64,000 nt of DNA from Siderastrea radians (taxonomy: Eukaryota > Cnidaria > Anthozoa > Scleractinia > Rhizangiidae). The notes under the pieces are model-generated. The model was not told the DNA's origin. It ran no database searches and saw nothing but the letters and a program-made list of their open reading frames with translations. The translations under genes and the position numbers were made by a program. Positions 29,045 through 37,749 of this stretch are shown one piece after another; position 1 is the stretch's first letter, and each line of letters opens with the position of its first letter. The DNA lies in the NCBI GenBank assembly GCA_964017195.1, contig OZ024898.1, positions 12,911,557-12,975,556 of the forward strand. The letters run 5' to 3'.

Positions 29045-30739
29045 ATGAGTTATACAAACGGTATTCTTAATCATGTTGATTCTCAAGGACAACGTCAGAT
29101 AGTTTCAAGAGGTTTACCTGGTATTGGATTTAAATTAGATGCTAATAATGATTATGATATGCAGAATAAAAAACTGGTTAATGTAAAACAAGGAACCAAT
29201 AATAACGATGTGGTTACAAAAAGCCAGTTAGATAGTGAAATAGCTAAGATTCCAAGTGTGGATACAACTCAGTTTGTGAAAAAGACAGGAGCAACTATGA
29301 ACGGAGACCTAATTTTACAACCACAGCCGTACCCAATTCATGGAAACACAAATAAAGCCATCTCTTATAACACAGCCCGAAATATATTCTTGAGTAAAAA
29401 AGAAGGCGGGTCTATGCTACAATCTTTAGACATGAACAACCATTTCATAACAAATATCAAAGACCCAGTTAATTCAGATCATGCAACAAATAAAAAATAT
29501 GTCGATAACCAACTTGTGAAAAAATTGGATAAAAATGTTGATATTGATATGACAAATAAATCAATTACTAATCTTAAATTTCCATCAAACCAAAAAGACG
29601 CCACAAGTGTAGAGTTTGTTAACAAAAGACTTAGTGAGACACAAAAAGAATATCTTAAACTTGATGGCACAACAAGTATGTCTGGAAACTTGAATTTAAA
29701 TAACAATAAAATTGTTAACTTACAAACCGATTCAAAAAATTCGAAATCCGCAGTTAATGTTGAGTTAATGGAAAATGAAATAACAGATTTGAGAAATCTT
29801 GTCACTCAAAAAATTCATGAATCTCAGATTATTAATTCAGGACAAAAAAAAGACGCCTTCAGATACTTGATGGAAGACACTGATGAATCTTCGAGTGAAT
29901 ACAATATTGAGGTTTTGGGTATTGTTGATTTTTCCAATTCTCCACATCAAATTAATAAAAAAGCTTACCAACTTAAACTCCTGTTTCAAAAAAGCTCACC
30001 AAACCAGTACCAATCACGCCTCGGCTTTAACCTTTATAAACTTCCAGTCGGTTACTATACTTTAGTCGTTGAATGGTTCCCGCCGGAAATGAATGAGTTG
30101 AGTGTGGCAGTGCAAGGCACTACGATTTCAATTTCTAATTATGCAACAAAAACATTCGAAAACTACACCAAAACAGTTATCAATTTTCACCGATGGGGTA
30201 GCTCACCTCCACAATTTATTTATCTCGATCTATACGGTACAGTTACTTTTCCATCACTTTTAACAATTGGACATCTTATTGTTTATGGTGTAAAAGAAAC
30301 AATTTCAAACGTTGACCCAAGTGTCTATGACACCGCTTTTGTAATTGAGAATGGAAAAATGGTGATGGAAACAGATTTATCTTTAAACGGACATCATTTG
30401 AGTGGTTCCATTCATTACATAAATGGTCGTTTAAATACCAAAAATGGGCGCACATTTTTATTAAATGGTTGGGATAAATTAATCATTCCAAGTAATAGCC
30501 ATATAATATCTATCAAAGTGCTACATCTCAAACACAAAGGACAATACACACCTATTTCTTTAAATATAAAAAGTTTGTTTCCAACTGCATCAAGCCTTAC
30601 ATACAATTCAACCCAAACAACACAATCACAGACCATAAATGTTAATATAACACTGACGACTGGTTTGATGAGTATAGAATTAGCTTCGGGTGTATCAAAT
30701 GAGGAAATATTACTATTGATTGAATATAGAGTGCCATAA
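29045..30739 (+). CDS. Fibre-like, receptor-binding-type protein
   Basis: 564 residues. The N-terminal half (about 30-270) has five or more copies of a repeat like LDMNNHFITNIKDPVNSDHA, followed by a T-K-x-Y/F-V-D/N element. This pattern is typical of trimeric tail-fibre shafts of phages and of Polinton fibre proteins. The C-terminal half (about 280-564) is beta-rich without repeats and probably forms the knob (IRL, WFPPEMNELS and ELASGVSNEEILLLIEYR mark strands). The likely role is host-cell attachment from the capsid vertices. Repeat identity is direct; role is inference from the family. Frame fully open. Confidence 0.8.
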   Translation: MSYTNGILNHVDSQGQRQIVSRGLPGIGFKLDANNDYDMQNKKLVNVKQGTNNNDVVTKSQLDSEIAKIPSVDTTQFVKKTGATMNGDLILQPQPYPIHGNTNKAISYNTARNIFLSKKEGGSMLQSLDMNNHFITNIKDPVNSDHATNKKYVDNQLVKKLDKNVDIDMTNKSITNLKFPSNQKDATSVEFVNKRLSETQKEYLKLDGTTSMSGNLNLNNNKIVNLQTDSKNSKSAVNVELMENEITDLRNLVTQKIHESQIINSGQKKDAFRYLMEDTDESSSEYNIEVLGIVDFSNSPHQINKKAYQLKLLFQKSSPNQYQSRLGFNLYKLPVGYYTLVVEWFPPEMNELSVAVQGTTISISNYATKTFENYTKTVINFHRWGSSPPQFIYLDLYGTVTFPSLLTIGHLIVYGVKETISNVDPSVYDTAFVIENGKMVMETDLSLNGHHLSGSIHYINGRLNTKNGRTFLLNGWDKLIIPSNSHIISIKVLHLKHKGQYTPISLNIKSLFPTASSLTYNSTQTTQSQTINVNITLTTGLMSIELASGVSNEEILLLIEYRVP

Positions 30740-30805
30740 ACATTTTTACATTTATTATATAGCACAATGCGGAACATATCAACCAATATCAATCGAGAGT
30801 GAATA

Positions 30806-30813
30806 ATCTAAAC
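30806..30813 (+). promoter_or_regulatory. Late-type motif ATCTAAAC before the 37-residue gene
   Basis: ATCTAAAC lies 9-16 bp upstream of the ATG, with AATATAATATG in between, matching the other late genes and supporting this small reading frame. Confidence 0.55.
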
Positions 30814-30821
30814 AATATAAT

Positions 30822-30935
30822 ATGAAAACAGCAACTTTATTCATTGAAATCATCGATAGTATCGAGAAATTGGTTCAAAACATCAGAAAATTGTACCATA
30901 GAATTAAATTATCATTGAAGAAGAAAAAAATGTAA
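30822..30935 (+). CDS. Small 37-residue amphipathic basic peptide
   Basis: Starts MKTATLFIEIIDSIEKLVQN and ends with KLSLKKKKM. One amphipathic helix with a Lys cluster at the C terminus could bind membranes or DNA. It is supported mainly by the late-type motif immediately upstream and its exact fit between the fibre and membrane-protein genes (13 bp to the next start). No family is recognised. Confidence 0.55.
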   Translation: MKTATLFIEIIDSIEKLVQNIRKLYHRIKLSLKKKKM

Positions 30936-30948
30936 CCATATAATATAT

Positions 30949-31434
30949 ATGGATAGACGTGAAAATATTTTTAATTGGAACCATGTTTCAGAAAATTTAA
31001 CGGAAGATCAGATATCTGAGTTGAAAGCATTGTATAAATTCTACCATAAGAAATACTGGCTCCACAAGGCATCATTTAAATTATTCAAGAAAATGGATAT
31101 GGCATGTAGCATCGGATCTGTTTTATTGGTAGTAACAGGAACAGTAGTTGGTGGAGTCACGTTAAACCCTATTCCTCTTGGGACAATATCTGGTACTGGT
31201 CTCTTGCTTAAAACATATGCAGAGATCAAAAATTACAAGAGAAAAATTGAAATTAGTAAATTCGCCTATACATCTTATGCAAAGGTTTTAACAGATTTAC
31301 GGTCATTTATGAGAGGACTTGAGTATAATGAAAAAGAATTTCTTGATCACGTCAAGATTCTGGATGATATTATAATTGACATGTGTCCCCTGACTGACCG
31401 TTTTGAAAAGAAATATAATAAGATGTTTATCTAA
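30949..31434 (+). CDS. Predicted membrane protein of unknown function
   Basis: 161 residues. A charged N-terminal helical region with aromatic residues (FYHKKYWLHKASF) precedes two hydrophobic stretches at about 52-70 (ACSIGSVLLVVTGTVVGGV) and 76-87, separated by a short NPIPLG turn, then AEIKNYKRKIEISKFAYTSY and a helical C terminus ending RFEKKYNKMFI. The hairpin looks like a two-segment membrane insert. A protein of this form appears conserved in cnidarian Polintons by my recollection; its role is unknown. It meets the transcription-factor gene tail to tail with an 8-bp overlap (31427-31434). Confidence 0.7.
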   Translation: MDRRENIFNWNHVSENLTEDQISELKALYKFYHKKYWLHKASFKLFKKMDMACSIGSVLLVVTGTVVGGVTLNPIPLGTISGTGLLLKTYAEIKNYKRKIEISKFAYTSYAKVLTDLRSFMRGLEYNEKEFLDHVKILDDIIIDMCPLTDRFEKKYNKMFI

Positions 31435-32005
31435 TAACAGATTTTATTTTATCACCAATAAGAGACATGATAATAGCCCAGTATTGATCGTAAAAAGCTA
31501 ATGTTTTTTTCGATTTACTTATTGGAATATTTTTGTAAGGTATTCCCATCATCTTGAATATCTTTCTCATAATGAAATTGACGCTAATCATCCTTTTCCG
31601 GTTTCCATTAACTTCATTAAGAATTTTACCTATTTCAACATATATAGCATCAATCTTATGTTTCTGACAGTTAGATATTGTGATGTTATATTTTTTTTCG
31701 ATATCGAGTAATATGTTGTTGATGTGGTACTTTCGATGGTAAACAGATTTTCTTTTGAACTTATGTATATTATCATAAAAATGAACATATTCTTTTACAT
31801 AATCATATCCTTGCACAACACCGCAAATCTGACATACCGACATTCCATTGTCTTTTATAATATCCTGATTATCACAGCATGAATAATATTTCACTAAACG
31901 ATCTTGTGGTTTTTCATTAGAATCTTCCAATTTTTGGTCACAAAAAGGACAAACAATATCTCCTGATTCTTTCAGTTCATCATGTAATTCCTTGTTACAA
32001 TTCAT
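31427..32005 (-). CDS. Late transcription factor-like (VLTF3/TFIIB-type) zinc-ribbon protein
   Basis: 192 residues. Cysteine pairs at 19/22 (CPFC), 43/44 (SCC) and 58/61 (CQIC) form one or two zinc ribbons. The segment after them, FYDNIHKFKRKSVYHRKYH, resembles the signature region of poxvirus VLTF3 and its relatives in large DNA viruses, which activate late genes. The C-terminal helical part (RKRMISVNFIMRKIFKMMG, then SKSKKTLAFYDQYW) continues the family pattern. Its start has the same motif as polB, so it may be expressed early and then switch on the structural genes that carry TCTAA(A)C. VLTF3 versus TFIIB relationship is not settled. Confidence 0.75.
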   Translation of the reverse strand: MNCNKELHDELKESGDIVCPFCDQKLEDSNEKPQDRLVKYYSCCDNQDIIKDNGMSVCQICGVVQGYDYVKEYVHFYDNIHKFKRKSVYHRKYHINNILLDIEKKYNITISNCQKHKIDAIYVEIGKILNEVNGNRKRMISVNFIMRKIFKMMGIPYKNIPISKSKKTLAFYDQYWAIIMSLIGDKIKSVIR

Positions 32006-32013
32006 TCTATACT
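32003..32013 (-). promoter_or_regulatory. Early-type start motif of the transcription-factor gene
   Basis: AGTATAGAATG on the minus strand, identical to the polB start region at 20278-20288. Confidence 0.5.
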
Positions 32014-32040
32014 ATTATATGAGATATTTTTTTATGTAAA

Positions 32041-33083
32041 TACAAGTTCCGCAAACACAGTCTGCTTTTCTGTTCACTACAAACTTTACTGACAAACTTT
32101 ACTGACAAACTTTACTGACAAACTTTACTGACAAACTTTACTGACAAACTTTACTGACAAACTTTACTTCAAATACAAGTTCATCTGATATTACATGACA
32201 ATCTGATGACTCATCGGGAAAGTCCCATTTCATCATAAACTTCCTGTTTTCACCAGACATGTCCAGACTTGTTTCCGAGAAAGACTACCTGTGGTGTGGA
32301 ATCACGTGATTGAATAATGCTTTGGATACATAAAATGGAACCAGCATCGCAAAAAGAAACATCCCCTCTTGATCGCTAAAGCGATCAATTCACTGCCTCA
32401 CAAAAGCTCCGCTTTTGTTCCCCAATGCGAAAATATGGATCTAGCATAGATAAAATACATATAGTTTTCCATAAAATAATACCAGCATCGCAAAAAGAAA
32501 CATCCCCTCTTGATCGCTAAAGCGATCAATTCACTGCCTCACAAAAGCTCCGCTTTTGTTCCCCAATGCAAAAAATATGGGTCTGGTATATAAAAAAATG
32601 ATGTGGAGCCATGTGATGGAACCATCAACGTAAAAATAATGTGGAGCTATGTAATGGAACCAGCATCGCAAAAAGAAACATCCCCTCTTGATTGCTTCGC
32701 AATCAATTCACTGCCTCACAAAAGCTCCGCTTTTGTTCCCCAATGCGAAAAATATGGGGCAATGATGTTTATCAATTTGATGGAACCAGCAACGTAAAAA
32801 TATGATGAATCAAGCATATGAAACCTTATTGTTTTTTTGGAGCCCTACGAGACGTAGTCTCTACGAGACTAGTCTCTACCCACAAAAAAACTGCAAAGGA
32901 GCCTCACTCGTTGACTTCGTCAACGACTTTCCGAGCCTGCTCGGCTCCTTTTCCATAAAATGATTTCCATAAAAATGATTTCGATAAAATGGTTTCCATC
33001 TGATGGATAGTAGTTATAGAGTTGGCGTTGTTCAAGATCAGTTTTGAAAAAACTGATCTCGAACCGCCAACTCTATAACTACT
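32041..33083 (-). repeat. Polinton right terminal inverted repeat
   Basis: Inverse copy of 15278-16274, 1043 bp. Seven copies of the 13-bp unit GACAAACTTTACT lie at 32080-32167 against three on the left, which explains most of the length difference. A small local rearrangement lies near 32850-32880 (GTAGTCTCTACGAGACTAG). The terminal palindrome is at 33009-33083, the branched palindrome at 32895-32951 and the hairpin units at about 32340-32760. Confidence 0.95.
33009..33083. repeat. 75-bp terminal palindrome of the right end
   Basis: Begins AGTAGTTATAGAGTTGGCG and ends with its reverse complement at 33083, the mirror image of 15278-15352. Confidence 0.93.
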
Positions 33084-33089
33084 CAGAAA
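33084..33089. other. Target site duplication, right copy (CAGAAA)
   Basis: Identical to 15272-15277. The following sequence (GATAACGAATTTAGC) is alike to the paralogous intron of unit 1 after about 10704. Confidence 0.93.
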
Positions 33090-33160
33090 GATAACGAATT
33101 TAGCTAGGTTGAATATCTGACTATAGCAGTTTTTAAAAAGCGATTTCAAGACAAGGTCTT

Positions 33161-33195
<35 letters not shown>

Positions 33196-33464
33196 TCAAA
33201 TTTAACATCATAGTGTGGGGAGTAGTCGCCTAATTTCCCGAGCCAGGGGCTCATGAGTAAACACTTGACGTCCAGGTCGAATTGGAATTTGGAAATGTTG
33301 GTTTTTATGGAGGGAGGAAAACCTGAGTACCCGGAGAAAACCCTCGGAACAAGGATGAGAACCAACAACAAACTCAACCCACATATGACACCGGGACCGC
33401 GAATCGAACCCGGGCCACATTGGTGGAAGGCGAGTGCTCTCACCACTGCGCCATCCCTGCTCCC
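33161..33464 (-). mobile_element. tRNA-derived SINE with (TGAT)n tail
   Basis: On the minus strand the head begins GGAGCAGGGATGGCGCAGTGG with a pol III box A (GGCGCAGTGGTGAGAGC) and box B (GGTTCGATTC) at tRNA spacing. A tRNA-unrelated body of about 200 bp follows, and the element ends in about eight TGAT repeats at 33161-33191. This is the structure of a tRNA-derived SINE. It lies 72 bp from the Polinton in the same intron. Confidence 0.88.
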
Positions 33465-33706
33465 CCTAAGTTTTTCGATGTCCCATGGGGATACGTGGTA
33501 TCGCAAGATTCCTCGGTGCGAATCCCTTAAAATCCGCATGTTTTTCCTTGGTCTCTTTGTAACTGCTTTAGGTGCTTTAAAACTTTGCCAGACTCAATAT
33601 TTCCATGCGCACCTCTTCTGTAAGTTGGACATTAACAAAACACGAACACGTTTCAAGAGTTCACATTTTAAAAACTTTTTTACGTCTTCAGTGAAACTAT
33701 TCTTAC

Positions 33707-33879
33707 CAGGTGAACCAGTGATAAAAGATATCCAAAATCCTCTTCTTTGATCTGAGCCATCTGAGTGGAATGTTATCACTGCATAGTCTCCAGTTACAAC
33801 AACTGACTTCCCAGACATCTCACCACAGTACACACCAAATGACTGGTTCTTCTCATTCGCAATCTTCAAATAGTCATAG
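33707..33879 (-). CDS. CUB domain exon, C-terminal half, unit 2
   Basis: 173-bp minus-strand exon, acceptor TGTCTTTGCAG and donor GTAAGA, almost identical to 12525-12697 (YDYLKIANEKNQSFGVYCG again), with a few substitutions towards the 3' end. It is the second half of the CUB domain begun at 35543-35699. The next exon of the transcript, an Ig domain, is at 14915-15134, so the intron is about 18.6 kb because of the Polinton. Confidence 0.88.
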
Positions 33880-34239
33880 CTGCAAAGACAGCATTGATTC
33901 AACGAGTTTACTCGTGGCACGAGTCAAGTTCTAGCCCGAGTCACGTTCGAGTCACCAGTCAAGTTCGAGTCAGGTTTAAAAAAAATACGTTTTTGTTCTT
34001 TTGTTAACTTACGTACTTATAACGGCATGTAAACTTTTTATCGTCAAAGCTTCCGAAGAGTCTCTTTCGCTAACGTCTCTTCTCACAGTTATGGCCCAAG
34101 ACAGGCAAAATACTTCTCAAATTGTTGAGATAATTTTACCTCGAAACCGCGAAGACAAGGAGAAAATTAAGGTTCGTATATGTATTCCCGCTTAAATACT
34201 GGTAAACATTATGTCCTCCAACATTTTGTCCGCGAAGGG

Positions 34240-34560
34240 GATAGGTTCTATTTAACAATTAGATTATGAGCTCGAGATTTCTATCGCGTGATAGTTGATG
34301 AGGCCGAAGGCCGAATCAACTATCACGCATAGAAATCGAGAGCGAATAATCTAATTGTTTTAGTATAAATCTCGATTAATATTCCACTAAAGTGAAAAGG
34401 TTTACATCATTGCACTGTTATTTTGAAGTATAAGACTGTGCCTGCCACTCACCTTTTCGCTACTCACTATCTATCACGGAATAGATAGCGAGTAGGGTGG
34501 CCAATCAGATTGCAGCATTTATGATAGAACGCTAGTAGATTTATACTAATGAATGATACC
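34240..34560. repeat. Hairpin MITE-like repeat
   Basis: A long inverted repeat at 34260-34362 (arms around GAGATTTCTATCGCG and GCATAGAAATCGAGAG, with GATAGTTGAT / ATCAACTATC at the tip). A second small hairpin lies at 34465-34492, and the outer pair AGTATAAATCT (34372) and AGATTTATACT (34536) frames it. Confidence 0.6.
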
Positions 34561-35542
34561 TTGGGTACCCTGTTTACGCAACAAGATGGCACCCGATCTC
34601 GCTCAGTGCATCGTGAAAATGGGATTTCTTCTTCAGCTGTATGCAAATAGAGGTTATATTCTTTCATGAAAATTTATAAATTCTATGAGATGTCATATCT
34701 GCCTTCGTTGATAAAGTCCTTTGGCCGTCGATTTCCGAAATATAAAGAAGACAACGCGATTTCTAAATTTAAAAGTCGCCGCGTGGACATATACACAAAA
34801 CTTCGAAAGTGACTCGCCAAGGCATTGTTAGAAAAAGAAATGATTTAAATGCGATACTACGTATCAAGTAAATTTAAATAGCGTGTTTCTAGTTCACGGA
34901 CATATACATTTGAATGTTTTATGCCCAGTAGTTCTTCATCGAAGGCGAGGTTTGCCAACTAAACGGCGAACAGCAGTTTGACACATGTACCAAGGAGTCG
35001 TAGATACTTCTCAAAGACTTCGAGCAAGGATTTATAATAACTCCTTGGTCGAAAGGTTGCTTTTTCGAGCGTGGAACTTCTCTCATTCGAAACCACAGAC
35101 GCCTTTTTACGTGAAAGTGAGGTCATGAACGCGAGTCAAAATATACACCAGTTCCCGGTCGAGGGTATGCCCTTGCAAAAATCTTCGGGGGGAGGGGCTA
35201 AATTGGTGTCAATCCATTACAGAGAAAATCTCCATTCACTCCGGCCGGGATTAGGGTTGCGTTCTCCTATCGTCGAACGCAATAAATAAACTTCTAAGAA
35301 ACTGATATCAACAACAAGTCCTCTAGCTTTAATAGTGGTCTAACTTGGTATGTCACACGTATTTTGCCCTATTGTATTTCATTCTTAAATTTCATCCCTG
35401 TCATAAAATGGACCTATTATCTTCCCCCCACCAAGACAACATACATATCAAACACACATATTTCTCTAACTGAAGTGGACTGGCATCAGTTGTAGATAAA
35501 CTGCATACCTGAGGTAACTGTAATTGTCGTGTCTTTACTTAC

Positions 35543-35699
35543 CGGCATGATTTATGAGGTTGTAAGTCGAATTCGTGAAAGTCTAGTAACATCGTCATGC
35601 CTTCCGGAATTGGAACTGAATAATTACAGTCCATTCTGCTTGGATAGTTGCTAGGATATCCAGGGCTTGTAAGCGTATTGTTTGTCACTGAACCACATT
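35543..35699 (-). CDS. CUB domain exon, N-terminal half, unit 2
   Basis: 157-bp minus-strand exon with acceptor CTTATAG and donor GTAAGT. It reads CGSVTNNTLTSPGYPSNYPS, then CNYSVPIPEG, diagnostic of a CUB domain start. It is the paralogue of 14333-14489 and the most upstream exon of this gene that I can identify in the window; signal peptide and first exons must lie further right or outside. The gene as seen is CUB-Ig-CUB-Ig, an extracellular binding protein of unknown ligand. Confidence 0.88.
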
Positions 35700-35751
35700 C
35701 TATAAGGAAATATAATTCATGAATATCTAAGCTATTCCCATTTTAACAATA

Positions 35752-36046
35752 GAGCGGTTTTCAATTGTGTCGAAAGTAATTCGTGTTTTGCTTTGGTTTT
35801 GCTTTACTTCGCTCTGTGATTGGTTAAAAAATCTCGTGCCACTTTCTCGACCAATCAGGAGTAAAACTCAAACCAATCAGTCGCGACTTGCTCGCGCTCG
35901 CACGCTTTTTCCCGCACTTGACGCCGGTAACATGTACTTGCTTCGAGTTCTGATTGGTTCATTGGTGTAATTTATGTTTGTTGTGATTGGCTGGGGTAAT
36001 TACTTTGGTTTTGGTTTTACGACACTCATTTGAAAAGCGCTCTAAC
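35752..36046. repeat. MITE, copy 1 (TA-flanked)
   Basis: Begins GAGCGGTTTTCAATTGTGTCG and ends with its inverse (CGACACTCATTTGAAAAGCGCTC), flanked by TA. Internal DNA has several ATTGGTT boxes. A second copy is at 54357-54623. Confidence 0.75.
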
Positions 36047-36937
36047 TGAGTGAATTTTTGCGTGCTGATTGACTAAGTTGGTGGTTGCCGATGAAAGTAT
36101 AGACCAATGAAAATGATGTAAAATGTCACGCAAGCCCGCATTGGCGCGAGAATGAATTTTTCCAAGCTGCTATGCGCAACCAGTTCTTCAAATTTAAGTG
36201 GCAGATCTTCAGCAATTGTAGAAATATTCAATTAAGATGTAATCCTTAATCAGTGAAATTTAACTCTTAAGCAGCTGAACGTGCTTGATATCCGTTGCGA
36301 GGCAAAAAGGAAAGAAAATCCACGGTAGTTGACAGCGAAAACTTTTTAATGGCGGGAATTAAAGTGAGGGAAATGAAAGTAAATTTCCACGAACTCAGCG
36401 AGGTAATTCAGTGTATTTGAGCACTTCTTCGAATGGAATGAACGTAAGTTTTGGAGAAAATCGCTTCCGAAGTTTATTTTCGTTTAAACAAGCTTGAAAT
36501 GCTTATTTTAACGCGGTTGTGAAGCCGTGCTCCCCTCATCAAAATTTGCCGAATCTTTCCCGTGTGTACTTTCGTTCTGCCGTCGATTACAAAGGCACAA
36601 AAATGTCAAAGCATGGAAAACAACTCCTGCCAAATGTTTGCTTTATTTTGTTGAGTGCTAAATTTATGCTAAGTTGTGTTTTTCATTGGAAGGGCGTTGC
36701 TGTCCACACTAGGCAGGAAAATTCGTTTCCTCGTATTTCCTTATTTCTCACGTTTCCGTGGAAAGCATTTTCTCTGCCTGTCTGAATGTTACTCTCAAAG
36801 GTGACGTATTGTTTGGCCTTTTATTCTTCTTCAGTTTAGCGTGACTTTTCAGCCGTCTTGGAAAAATACATAAGATCGTTTTCACTGTCACGCCATAAAA
36901 AAATAAATTTCAAACCGTTCAATGTAAGAAGCCAAGA

Positions 36938-36960
36938 AAATGAAATGAAATGAAATGAAA
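36938..36960. repeat. (GAAAT)n short tandem repeat
   Basis: Four to five copies of a 5-bp unit. Confidence 0.8.
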
Positions 36961-37029
36961 GACTAATACATAAACAACTTCTCCAAGTCTCAGGTCTGTG
37001 TGGTACACCGTTTCTGAGTTATTCGCGCA

Positions 37030-37340
37030 AACGTTTCACGCAACTTTATAGAGCTTTGTATGGAGACGCCATATTGATGTACCTCGGAGGTACACCAATA
37101 TGTCGGCCGGAAATCAACAAAAACATCTGGAATTCACTAGTATACATACGCATAAAAACATCTCCTAATACTTGAAACGTTTTAACTGCTGAAAATCAAA
37201 AGGAGACAGCTTTGTCGCGGCCACTAGCTTGGTGTAACGCAACGTAAAAATTCGGAAGTTTAAAATGCTGTATTGTCAAAACGAAAGAAGCTACGAGACT
37301 GAAAACTTATAGAAAGATTTATTTCTAGGTCATCTTCAGC
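37030..37340. repeat. Interspersed repeat with ACCTCGGAGGT hairpin
   Basis: CCATATTGATGTACCTCGG is followed directly by its inverse (GAGGTACACCAATATG) at 37067-37105, a tight hairpin. The downstream 200 bp has no coding signal. The sequence looks like part of a dispersed repeat, but only one copy is in the window. Confidence 0.4.
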
Positions 37341-37749
37341 CCGGTGTTGATAAAAATTCCGAAGACTTTGCGATTTTGATTTTAGTATTTGATGACGTCA
37401 CGGTGAAAACCATCTATTTGCGGTATGTGTGAGAGTCGCTGGCGTTTGTGGTTGGGTTTGCGTTTCCATCGCACATGTGAACCAAGCGTAAGGGAAGAGG
37501 ATTACTTATGAAAAACTATTTTTCCAAAAAGGGATTGTTCATTTTATTTTAAAATATGGAATACGCATTGTTCTTAATAGTGAAATTTAAAATTGTCTGT
37601 GTGTGGGAGCAATAAGCTTACTACACTCTTCTCTTGAGAGGATAACATTCATGGGCACCTCGCTATATAGGGTTTAAATATATTTCAAAGTCTTCCATTC
37701 ATCTCAGTGAGTGTTAGCAATTGTAAAATTTAATTTCCCAAGAAATCTG

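Larger units (their letters stand above)
15278..33083. mobile_element. Polinton/Maverick (adintovirus-like) provirus, 17.8 kb
   Basis: The element starts AGTAGTTATAG and ends with the reverse complement, giving AG...CT termini, about 1 kb terminal inverted repeats and a 6-bp target duplication. It encodes the full Polinton set: protein-primed PolB, retroviral-type integrase, adenain-type protease, packaging ATPase, double-jelly-roll capsid and penton-like protein, plus phospholipase A2 and late transcription factor genes. Adintoviruses are animal Polintons defined by the adenovirus-like polymerase and retrovirus-like integrase. Most genes are open, the repeats are nearly identical and the target duplication is perfect, so integration is probably recent. 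At least three genes carry damage, so this copy is not judged functional. Confidence 0.96.

Noticed and set aside
30415..30792. 125-codon minus-strand frame over the fibre gene end
   Set aside because: Lies opposite the well-supported fibre gene and has no upstream motif of either class.
15278..33083. Free adenovirus or other exogenous virus contamination
   Set aside because: The integrase gene, the 6-bp target duplication and the homologous host intron on both sides show an integrated Polinton.
33161..33191. (AATC)n as an independent microsatellite
   Set aside because: It is the tail of the tRNA-derived SINE on the minus strand.
35071..35289. 72-codon plus-strand frame beside the CUB exon
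   Set aside because: No motif, opposite to the gene, no splice context.
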